Positions 19,049 to 25,390 of a stretch of DNA of 64,000 nt are shown one piece after another. The notes below the pieces were generated by a model. It was given only the letters and a program-made list of their open reading frames with translations. It made no database searches and was not told the origin of the DNA. The position numbers and the translations under genes are program-made. The stretch's first letter is position 1, and each line of letters begins with the position of its first letter. This stretch comes from Lentzea albidocapillata subsp. violacea (GTDB taxonomy: Bacteria; Actinomycetota; Actinomycetes; Mycobacteriales; Pseudonocardiaceae): positions 62,001 through 126,000 of the forward strand of contig NZ_FNET01000009.1 of NCBI RefSeq assembly GCF_900100275.1, read 5' to 3'.

Positions 19049-19054
19049 TACAGT
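19049..19054 (+). promoter_or_regulatory. -10 element of the 6C RNA
   Basis: TACAGT lies 7-8 bp before the expected RNA start near 19061. No good -35 hexamer is visible at 16-18 bp, which is common for actinobacterial promoters. Confidence 0.45.
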
Positions 19055-19060
19055 AGGAGA

Positions 19061-19147
19061 GTCCGGTTCGACGGACGGGTTCAGTCCGACCCCCCGGGAC
19101 TGAACCATTGACGACCCCCGTCCCTCCCCCCTGGCGGGGGTCGTCCC
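19061..19147 (+). ncRNA. 6C small RNA
   Basis: Two adjacent perfect hairpins with C-rich loops. Stem 1 pairs 19078-19087 (GGTTCAGTCC) with 19097-19106 around a loop holding six consecutive C (19090-19095). Stem 2 pairs 19110-19120 (GACGACCCCCG) with 19135-19145 around a loop with C3-T-C6. This is the defining layout of the actinobacterial 6C RNA (Rfam 6C; B11 in M. tuberculosis). Its position between the HAD gene and ssd is the conserved location. In mycobacteria B11 regulates by loop C-tracts pairing with G-rich ribosome-binding sites. The second stem probably also terminates transcription. The 5' end is inferred from the -10 element. Confidence 0.88.
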
Positions 19148-19279
19148 ATATCCGGACCCCGTTTCCGCCTCGGTGCGACTGGACCTCTGCCGCTCCTGTC
19201 CGAGCGCCGAGTGCCCAACCCTTCAGGCTCCCACACGGGTCCGACAGTTCCGGCCCGGCAAGGCTTCCAAGATCGCGAC

Positions 19280-19306
19280 TTGTCCACAGTCGCCGTGTTG
19301 TCCACA
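19280..19306 (+). promoter_or_regulatory. two DnaA-box sequences upstream of ssd
   Basis: TTGTCCACA occurs twice in the same orientation, at 19280-19288 and 19298-19306, spaced 18 bp start to start and ending 54 bp before the ssd ATG. This 9-mer is the consensus DnaA box of high-GC actinomycetes. The arrangement could allow DnaA to modulate the ssd/tad promoter or to be titrated; it is not an origin. Confidence 0.6.
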
Positions 19307-19359
19307 AGTGGATCTTCACCCCGTTGTGTCATTCATCACGACCAGCCACGGTCAGTCCC

Positions 19360-20394
19360 ATGACCCACCCCATCACCCTGCTCACGGACCAGGACCTGCT
19401 CGACGAGGTCCTCCGCGTCGCCGCCGCGGCCGACTGCCCGCTCTCCTGCGCCCCCGACATCACGTCGTTGCGCTCGCAGTGGCACACCGCCCCCTTGGTC
19501 CTCCTCGACCCCGCCGCGGTCTCCGCCTGCCTGGACGCGGGCTTCCCCCGCCGCACCGGCGTCCTCGTGGTCCACGGAGGCGACCCGCCGTGGGCACCGG
19601 CCGTGGCCCTGGGCGCGGACGGCGTCCTGGAACTACCGGCGGAGGGCCGCTCCCTGGTCTCGGCGCTGAGCGACCTGGGCGAGGGCCCGCCCTCGGACCG
19701 GGGCCGCGTGGTGTCGTTCATCGGCGGCAGAGGAGGCGCAGGAGCCTCGACCCTCGCCATAGCCTGCGGCCGCGAGGCGGTGGCCCTGGGCGGCGAAGCG
19801 ATGCTGGTCGACTGCGACCCCCTCGGCGGAGGCATAGACCTGGCCCTGGGCACCGAGTCCGACCAGGGCGCCCGCTGGCCGGGCGTGCACGCCACCGGCG
19901 GCAGGGTCCCGATGTCGGCCCTGCGAGCCGCCCTGCCGACCACGGGCAACCTGACCGTCCTGGCCTGCGACAGGTCCGCCCCGGACCCGGAACCGGCAGC
20001 GGTGGCGGCAGTCCTGGACGCGGGCCGCAGGGCGGGCTGCACGGTGATCTGCGACCTCCCGCGCTTCCCCACAGCCTCCGCCTCGGCAGCCCTGGACCGC
20101 ACGGACCTGACGATCCTCGTGGTCCCGGCCGAGGTCCGCGCCACCGCGGCCGCCAGCCGAGTGGCCACCACCCTCCTGACCAACGGCCGCAACCTCCGCC
20201 TGGTGGTCCGCGGCCCGTCCCCAGGCAACCTCCAGCCGGCCGAGATGGCCGACGTGATCGGCGTCCCCCTCCTGACCTCGATGCGCCCGGAACCGGGCCT
20301 GTCCGAGGTGCTCGAACGGGGCCGCTTCCCCCGCAACCCGAAGGGCCCGCTCGCCACCGCGGCCCGCGTGGTCCTGAAGGAGCTCCGCCCGTGA
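19360..20394 (+). CDS. ssd: CpaE-like septum-site-determining protein Ssd
   Basis: A 344-residue protein of the helicase/secretion-neighbourhood CpaE-like family, the Ssd (Rv3660c) type. The N-terminal about 110 residues are receiver-like. A MinD/ParA-type ATPase fold follows, with a deviant P-loop GGRGGAGASTLA (about residues 121-132) lacking the usual lysines, then VDCDPLGGGIDLALG. In Tad systems CpaE-like proteins localise the pilus machine; in mycobacteria Ssd also affects septation. The start is ATG at 19360. Its TGA overlaps a following GTG, so translation may continue into the repeat-bearing gene. Confidence 0.9.
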   Translation: MTHPITLLTDQDLLDEVLRVAAAADCPLSCAPDITSLRSQWHTAPLVLLDPAAVSACLDAGFPRRTGVLVVHGGDPPWAPAVALGADGVLELPAEGRSLVSALSDLGEGPPSDRGRVVSFIGGRGGAGASTLAIACGREAVALGGEAMLVDCDPLGGGIDLALGTESDQGARWPGVHATGGRVPMSALRAALPTTGNLTVLACDRSAPDPEPAAVAAVLDAGRRAGCTVICDLPRFPTASASAALDRTDLTILVVPAEVRATAAASRVATTLLTNGRNLRLVVRGPSPGNLQPAEMADVIGVPLLTSMRPEPGLSEVLERGRFPRNPKGPLATAARVVLKELRP

Positions 20395-21167
20395 GCGCCC
20401 CGGAAGCCGCAGCGAGTGTCGTGGTGGCCGCCGAGGCCAAGTACTCCGCGCTCGCCACGGGAGACACCGAGACCGTGTCGACGGACTCCTTCGGCTGCGG
20501 CTGCATCCCGGTCCTGCGCGGCGACGGGGCGGAGGCCCCGCACCCCCGTTCCTCCCACCACTTCCTTGCGGCAGAGCAGGTTCCGGCTCAGACCAGCACC
20601 CGCCCGCACGCCCCTGGCTCCGCGAGACGCACCGCTTCCACGTCACCGCCCGCTGGCGTTTCGCAGCTTCCGCTACACGTCCCTGTGCCTGCGAACGGCA
20701 CGGCCTCCTCCGCCGCCTCGCAGTGTCCGCCGCGCGCCCTTGTCCCTGCGGGACTTACCGCGTCCGCGTCACCCTCCTCCGCCGCCTCCCAGCTTCCGCT
20801 GCACGTGCCTGTGCCTGCGAACGGCACGGGCTCCGCCGCCGCCTCGCAGTCTCCGCCGCGCGCCCTTGTCCCTGCGGGACTTACCGCGTGCGCGTCACCC
20901 TCTGCCACTGCCTCGCAGCTTCCGCTGCACGTGCCTGTGCCTGCGAACGGCACGGCCTCCGCCGCCGCCTCGCAGTCTCCGCCGCGCGCCCTTGTCCCTG
21001 TGGGACGCACCGCGTCCGCGTCACCCTCTGCCACTGCCTCGCAGCTTCCGCTGCACGCCCCTGTGCCTGCGAGCCGCACGGCCTCCGCCACCACCTCGCA
21101 GTCTCCGCCGCGCGCCCTTGTCCCTGTGGGACGCACCGCTTCCGATCCACCCTCTGCCACCACCTAG
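20391..21167 (+). CDS. repeat-containing hypothetical protein coupled to ssd
   Basis: A 258-codon frame whose GTG overlaps the ssd stop (GTGA). The first ~65 codons have the strong G/C third-position bias of real genes here (MSAPEAAASVVVAAEAKYSA), including a SFGCGCIPVL segment. From about residue 90 the protein becomes 42-residue repeats rich in Ser, Ala, Pro (SQLPLHVPVPANGTASAAAS and similar), where bias weakens and all frames are open. No signal peptide or known domain is seen. It may be a true Tad-operon gene with an expanded repeat tail, or a decayed leader. Function unknown. Confidence 0.4.
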   Translation: MSAPEAAASVVVAAEAKYSALATGDTETVSTDSFGCGCIPVLRGDGAEAPHPRSSHHFLAAEQVPAQTSTRPHAPGSARRTASTSPPAGVSQLPLHVPVPANGTASSAASQCPPRALVPAGLTASASPSSAASQLPLHVPVPANGTGSAAASQSPPRALVPAGLTACASPSATASQLPLHVPVPANGTASAAASQSPPRALVPVGRTASASPSATASQLPLHAPVPASRTASATTSQSPPRALVPVGRTASDPPSATT

Positions 21168-21345
21168 CACTGCACGTCCCCGTGCCCGTGGAACGCACGG
21201 CCTCCGCCACTGCATCGCAGTGTCCGCCGCACGCCTTGTCTCTGTGGGACGCACCGCTTCCGCGCCACCACCTAGCAGCTTCCGCCGCACATCCCCGTCC
21301 CCGCGAACCGCACGGCCTCCACGACCCCCTCCGCCGCCTCAAAGC
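20600..21345. repeat. 126-bp tandem repeat array in the tad operon
   Basis: CAGCTTCCGCT-type unit starts fall at 20664, 20790, 20916, 21042 and (degenerate) 21168, exactly 126 bp apart. A shortened 108-bp unit leads to 21276, with partial units on both sides. Each unit divides into two related halves beginning CGCAGYYTCCGC. Each carries short self-complementary hairpins: GCAGC-TTCC-GCTGC, GTGCC-7 nt-GGCAC and GTCCC-TGY-GGGAC. Because 126 is a multiple of three, the array keeps every reading frame open. It is not a CRISPR: units abut without unique spacers. Confidence 0.9.
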
Positions 21346-21481
21346 CTCCGCCCAGGAGCCCTCTGCCGAGTGACCGCCCGTTCAGCTGACCTCCGACCTC
21401 CAGCCGGTCTCCCCAGCCAAGCGACCCCTCCGCCCGTAGTCAGCGCCTCCGCATCCCGTTGCCACCGAAGGAGTTCCAGCC

Positions 21482-21580
21482 GTGATCCTGCTTCGCATCC
21501 TCGGCCGGATGCTGCGCAACCTCGTCGTCTACCGCCGCCTCTACCCGCCCCGCTACATCTTCAAGGAGGAGCCGAAGTGA
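21482..21580 (+). CDS. 32-residue basic small protein, coupled upstream of tadA
   Basis: GTG start with AAGGAG eight bases upstream; sequence begins MILLRILGRMLRNLVVYRRL and ends in FKEEPK. It is amphipathic and strongly basic apart from the tail. Its stop overlaps the next GTG (GTGA) and its last codons provide AAGGAGGA as ribosome site for the next gene. Codon third positions are nearly all G or C. No homology recognised; the translational chain into tadA argues it is real. Confidence 0.6.
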   Translation: MILLRILGRMLRNLVVYRRLYPPRYIFKEEPK

Positions 21581-21675
21581 ACCGCTTCCTCATCTGGTGC
21601 CAGGAAACCTGGCTCCGCCTCACCGGCCGCGAGATCACCTACGGCCGTCACGCCCACCGCCCGGAGGCGACATGA
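21577..21675 (+). CDS. 32-residue small protein overlapping tadA start
   Basis: GTG at 21577 overlaps the previous stop and its TGA overlaps the tadA ATG (ATGA). The peptide begins MNRFLIWCQETWLRLTGREI and is rich in Trp, Arg and Thr with one Cys. AAGGAGGA lies just upstream. Together with the preceding small gene it forms a tightly coupled relay into tadA. Function unknown; possibly a small pilus-assembly or leader peptide. Confidence 0.6.
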   Translation: MNRFLIWCQETWLRLTGREITYGRHAHRPEAT

Positions 21676-22781
21676 CCTCCGCCCTCATCGACCGGGTCCG
21701 CCACCGTCTGGCCGGCGCCGACATGGAGATGACCGCGGCCGTCGTGGCGCATGCGGTTCGCTCCGAGGCCGGCGGCGTCCTGGCCGACTCGGACGTCCTC
21801 GAAGCACTCCAGGTGCTCCGCCAGGAGTTCAGCGGTGCCGGGCCCCTCGACCCGCTTCTCGACGACCCCGGCACCACCGACGTCCTCGTCACCGCGCCGG
21901 ACCAGGTGTGGGTCGACGGCACGACGGGCCTGCGCCGGACCGGCGTCACCTTTCCCGACGAGGACGCCGTGCGGCGCCTCGCCCAACGGCTGGCGGTGGC
22001 GGCGGGCAGGCGGCTCGACGACGCCTCGCCGTGCGTCGACGGGTGGTTGCCCGGAAGCGGGGTCCGGCTGCACGCGGTGTTGCCGCCCATCGCGGATCGC
22101 ACGTGCCTGTCGCTGCGCGTCCTCAGGCCGGCGACGCACGACCTGCGGGCGTTGCAGGAACTCGGCACGTTCGACGCCGAGATCGCTGACGCGTTGCGGG
22201 CGATCGTCCGGAAGCGCTTGGCGTTCCTGGTGATCGGGGGGACCGGGTCGGGCAAGACGTCGTTGTTGTCGGCGCTGCTGGGTTGTGTGTCGCCGGCCGA
22301 ACGCATCGTGTGTGTCGAGGATGCGAGCGAGCTGTGTCCCGACCATCCGCAGTTCGTGCGGCTCACCGCGCGGCCGGCGAACGTCGAGGGGGCCGGTGAG
22401 ATCACCACCAGGGGACTGGTGCGGGAGGCCCTGCGGATGCGGCCCGACCGGATCGTGGTCGGGGAGGTGCGCGGTGCCGAGGTGAAGGAGCTGCTCACCT
22501 CGCTCAACACCGGGCACGAAGGTGGCGCCGGGACGTTGCACGCCAACTCGCCGGCGGAGGTGCCCGCGCGGCTCGAAGCGTTGGGGGCGTTGGGTGGGCT
22601 CTCACCCGAAGCGTTGCGCAGTCAGGTCGCGGCGGCGGTCCGGGTCGTGCTCCACATGCGCCGGGACGACAACAGCAGGTACCTCAACGAGATCGGGGTG
22701 TTCGAGCGGACGCCGGAACTCGCGGTCCGTCCAGTCTGGACGCGAGAAGGCGGGTGGCTCGCGAAGGAGTTGCTGTGCTGA
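21672..22781 (+). CDS. tadA: Tad secretion ATPase TadA/CpaF
   Basis: A 369-residue GspE/CpaF-type hexameric ATPase that powers Flp pilus assembly. The N-terminal domain covers about residues 1-150. Walker A is GGTGSGKTSLL (about residues 189-199). The Asp-box/Walker B region is ITTRGLVREALRMRPDRIVVGEVRG, and the His-box TGHEGGAGTLHANSP follows. It belongs to the helicase/secretion-neighbourhood ATPase family (Rv3659c type). ATG at 21672 overlaps the upstream small gene. All catalytic motifs are intact, so the ATPase is functional even though the pilin gene is broken. Confidence 0.94.
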   Translation: MTSALIDRVRHRLAGADMEMTAAVVAHAVRSEAGGVLADSDVLEALQVLRQEFSGAGPLDPLLDDPGTTDVLVTAPDQVWVDGTTGLRRTGVTFPDEDAVRRLAQRLAVAAGRRLDDASPCVDGWLPGSGVRLHAVLPPIADRTCLSLRVLRPATHDLRALQELGTFDAEIADALRAIVRKRLAFLVIGGTGSGKTSLLSALLGCVSPAERIVCVEDASELCPDHPQFVRLTARPANVEGAGEITTRGLVREALRMRPDRIVVGEVRGAEVKELLTSLNTGHEGGAGTLHANSPAEVPARLEALGALGGLSPEALRSQVAAAVRVVLHMRRDDNSRYLNEIGVFERTPELAVRPVWTREGGWLAKELLC

Positions 22782-23545
22782 GCCTTCTGCTGCTGGCGAC
22801 GGCGCTGATCGTCTGGCCGCACCTCAGATCGGTCCGAAGACTCAGGCCGCAAAGCAAGAGAGAAGTCGTTGTGCCGCCGTACATCTGGCTGGCGGCCGCG
22901 GCGACGGTCACCTACCTCGTCGCGGGCGTGGGCGGACTGGTCGCCGGAGCGGTGCTGGCGGTGACCGGGCGGCGAATCCTCAAGCAGCACAGGCGGAACA
23001 AGGCGCTCCGGCAAGCCGCGGCAGGGTTGAGCAACGGCCTGGGCGGCGTGATCGACGAGCTGCGGGTGGGTGCGCACCCGGCCCAGGCAGCCGAAAGCGC
23101 GGCGGAGGACACGCCTGCGCCGGCGAAGGAGGTGCTGAAAGCCGCGGCGGCCGCGTCGAGGCTCGGTGGCGATGTGGAGCGGACGTTGCGCGAGATGAAG
23201 CAGCCGTTGCTCGACAAAGCCGTGGACCAGCTGGCCAGGGCGTGGCACGTGTCGGCGAAGCACGGTGTGGCGCTGGCGGACGTCCTCGATGCCACGAAGC
23301 GCGATCTCGATCAACGTGCGGCGTTCGCGCGGCAGGTGCACGCGCGGATGGCCGGACCGCGGGCCAGCGCGCTGGTGCTGGCGGTGCTTCCGGTACTGGG
23401 CGTGTTGCTGGGCGAGTTCAGCGGTGCCAGGCCGTTCCACGTCCTCACGAGCACGGCGGCCGGGCAGTTCCTGCTGGCGCTGGGCGCGGTGCTCGGGGCT
23501 GCGGGGGTGTGGTGGACGCAGCGGATCACGGAGGTGCAGCCGTGA
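22775..23545 (+). CDS. tadB: Tad inner-membrane platform protein TadB
   Basis: A 256-residue type II secretion F-domain protein. The GTG at 22775 lies inside the 3' end of tadA (7-nt overlap, AAGGAG upstream). Hydrophobic segments lie at about residues 1-14, 36-62 and, at the C-terminus, about 200-218 and 227-248. The cytoplasmic F domain between includes LKQHRRNKALRQAAAGLSNG and GGDVERTLREM. It should form the membrane platform with TadC around the TadA ATPase (Rv3658c type). Confidence 0.88.
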   Translation: MLSLLLLATALIVWPHLRSVRRLRPQSKREVVVPPYIWLAAAATVTYLVAGVGGLVAGAVLAVTGRRILKQHRRNKALRQAAAGLSNGLGGVIDELRVGAHPAQAAESAAEDTPAPAKEVLKAAAAASRLGGDVERTLREMKQPLLDKAVDQLARAWHVSAKHGVALADVLDATKRDLDQRAAFARQVHARMAGPRASALVLAVLPVLGVLLGEFSGARPFHVLTSTAAGQFLLALGAVLGAAGVWWTQRITEVQP

Positions 23546-24069
23546 CGTTCCTCCTGCTCGCGCTGGCAGTCCTGCTGGCACCGGCGCCACGACGATCGAT
23601 TGACCGGTTCAAGCCCAGGTCCCACGACCCGCCGCACGGCAGGACGAAGCCGGACGGTCCGTTCGAACGGGCGGCGACCTGGGATCTGCTGGCCGCGTGC
23701 CTGAAAGCCGGGTTGCCGGTGCCCACGGCGATCCAGGCGGTCGGGATGAAGGAACTGAGCCAGGTCGCCGAGATGCTCAGGCTCGGCGCAGATCCGGTCA
23801 CGGCGTGGGCGTCCGCGCTCGACCAGCCCGCGACGGCGCTGCTCGCGAGGGCTGCGCGCCGGACGGCGCGATCGGGTGCGGCACTGGCCCGGCAGACCGC
23901 TGAACTCGCCGAACGGACCAGAGCCGAGGCGCGTGACGACGCCGAGGCCAAGGCGCAGCAGGCCGCGGTCGCGGTGGCGGCGCCGCTCGCACTGTGTTTC
24001 CTCCCGGCTTTTCTGTGCCTCGGCGTCGCGCCGGTGGTGCTGGGGCTGGCCGGCCAATTCCTCAACTAG
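23542..24069 (+). CDS. tadC: Tad inner-membrane platform protein TadC
   Basis: A 175-residue, short TadC-like F-domain protein (Rv3657c type). GTG at 23542 overlaps the tadB stop (GTGA). An N-terminal hydrophobic helix (MTFLLLALAVLLAPA) is followed by a basic linker, the F domain (ATWDLLAACLKAGLPVPTAI) and a C-terminal membrane hairpin (about residues 143-172). It ends 9 bp before the pilin gene. Confidence 0.85.
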   Translation: MTFLLLALAVLLAPAPRRSIDRFKPRSHDPPHGRTKPDGPFERAATWDLLAACLKAGLPVPTAIQAVGMKELSQVAEMLRLGADPVTAWASALDQPATALLARAARRTARSGAALARQTAELAERTRAEARDDAEAKAQQAAVAVAAPLALCFLPAFLCLGVAPVVLGLAGQFLN

Positions 24070-24139
24070 GAGAAGCAGATGGAACTGCTCAAGGACGACA
24101 GCGGCATGAGCACGGTGGAGTACGCGATCGGGACGCTGG

Positions 24140-24149
24140 TTATCTGGAG
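24140..24149 (+). repeat. left terminal inverted repeat of the transposon
   Basis: TTATCTGGAG, exact inverse of the right end. The GGAGGAG that begins inside it serves as the Shine-Dalgarno sequence for tnpA. Confidence 0.93.
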
Positions 24150-24160
24150 GAGCCGATCCG

Positions 24161-25390
24161 GTGACTGCCACGTGGGTTCAAGGATCACCCTGGCGCGTGA
24201 CAGCGAGATATCCGGTAGTTCTCTGGCACGTTCACTACGTTCCGGCGGTGATCTTCCAAGCCGAGCGGGCGATCTCGCCCACTGATGGCACCGTCCGCTG
24301 GACCGTCATCGACGAGGACTTCGTGATCCACGTCGAGTCGACGGCGTACCTGGCCGGTTTGCGAGCGTTGGACCGGTCGATCAACACCGAGCGGGTCTAC
24401 GCGAGCAGACTGGCGTTGTACTTGTCCTATTGCGACAAGCAGGGCCTGGACTGGCGTACACCGAGCGTGCTGGTGCTGTCCCGATTCCTGCACTGGCTGG
24501 TCGCCGAACCGTTGCCGCCACGTGGGCCGAAGGCATCGACGACGAGGTACCGCTCGAAGGGCACCGCGAACGCGGTGCTGACCACGGTGTGCGAGTTCCT
24601 GCGGTTCGGCGCCGTGCACCAGTGGGTGCCCGTTGAGGTGGCCGCGCAGTTGTCGGAGCCGAAGTTCCTGAAGTTCGTCCCGGCAGGCTTCGACACCGGC
24701 GAGAAAGGCGAATTTCGTACGGTGCAAGCAAAAACCGTGCGGTTCGCGGTTGCGCAAGATGGCTACGAGTGGCTTGCGGACGATCAGCTCAACCGGCTGC
24801 TGGCGGTGACCACGCGGGCGCGGGACCGGTTCCTGGTCTCGCTGCTGGTCTGCACCGGGGTGCGGATCGGCGAAGCGCTTGGGCTGCGCCGGGAGGACAT
24901 GCACTTCCTCGCCCGCGCCGACTGCCTTGGCTGCCAGGTCACCGGAGCGCACGTCCACGTCCGGCGGCGGATGAACCCCAACGGGGCGCTGGCGAAGTCC
25001 CGATTCGCCCGGTCGATCCCGGTCACCGACCTGGTCGTCGCCCACTATGCGGACTACCAGCACGAACGAGACCTGGTCTCGGAGGCCGCGGCGTCGGACA
25101 TGGTGTTCGTGAACCTGTTCCGGCCGCCGCTGGGCAGGCCGATGGGCTACGACAACGCCAAGGACTTGTTCAACAGGCTCGCTCTGCGGGCCGGTTTCAC
25201 CGCGCGGCCACACATGCTGCGGCACTCGGCGGCGACCTCGTGGATTCGCGCCGGCGTCGACCGGGACGTCGTGCAGCACCTACTCGGCCATGTGTCCCAG
25301 TCGTCGATGGAGCCCTACCTGCACCCCACCGACCAGGACAAACGCGACGCCGTTGAGCGGGTCGCGGCCGGTCGGGCGGGTGCCCGATGA
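24161..25390 (+). CDS. tnpA: tyrosine recombinase TnpA of the Tn554-like element
   Basis: A 409-residue site-specific recombinase. The N-terminal SAM-like core-binding domain spans about residues 60-180. The catalytic domain has Arg in CTGVRIGEALGLRRED (about residue 232), the HxxR box HMLRHSAATSW (about residues 350-360), the second His in LLGHVSQSS and the nucleophile Tyr in MEPYLHP (about residue 386). GTG at 24161 lies 21 bp inside the element. It is slightly longer than Tn554 TnpA (361). Its stop overlaps the tnpB start as ATGA. Confidence 0.93.
   Translation: MTATWVQGSPWRVTARYPVVLWHVHYVPAVIFQAERAISPTDGTVRWTVIDEDFVIHVESTAYLAGLRALDRSINTERVYASRLALYLSYCDKQGLDWRTPSVLVLSRFLHWLVAEPLPPRGPKASTTRYRSKGTANAVLTTVCEFLRFGAVHQWVPVEVAAQLSEPKFLKFVPAGFDTGEKGEFRTVQAKTVRFAVAQDGYEWLADDQLNRLLAVTTRARDRFLVSLLVCTGVRIGEALGLRREDMHFLARADCLGCQVTGAHVHVRRRMNPNGALAKSRFARSIPVTDLVVAHYADYQHERDLVSEAAASDMVFVNLFRPPLGRPMGYDNAKDLFNRLALRAGFTARPHMLRHSAATSWIRAGVDRDVVQHLLGHVSQSSMEPYLHPTDQDKRDAVERVAAGRAGAR

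Noticed and set aside
19260..19320. Replication origin suggested by DnaA boxes
   Set aside because: Only two boxes, no AT-rich region, and no dnaA or dnaN nearby; a promoter-associated role fits better.
20588..21163. Minus-strand frame through the 126-bp repeats (Gly/Ala/Glu-rich repeats)
   Set aside because: All frames are open because the period is a multiple of three; there is no minus-strand ribosome site or operon context.
20600..21345. CRISPR array
   Set aside because: Units are contiguous 126-bp tandem repeats with no unique spacers, and no cas genes are present.
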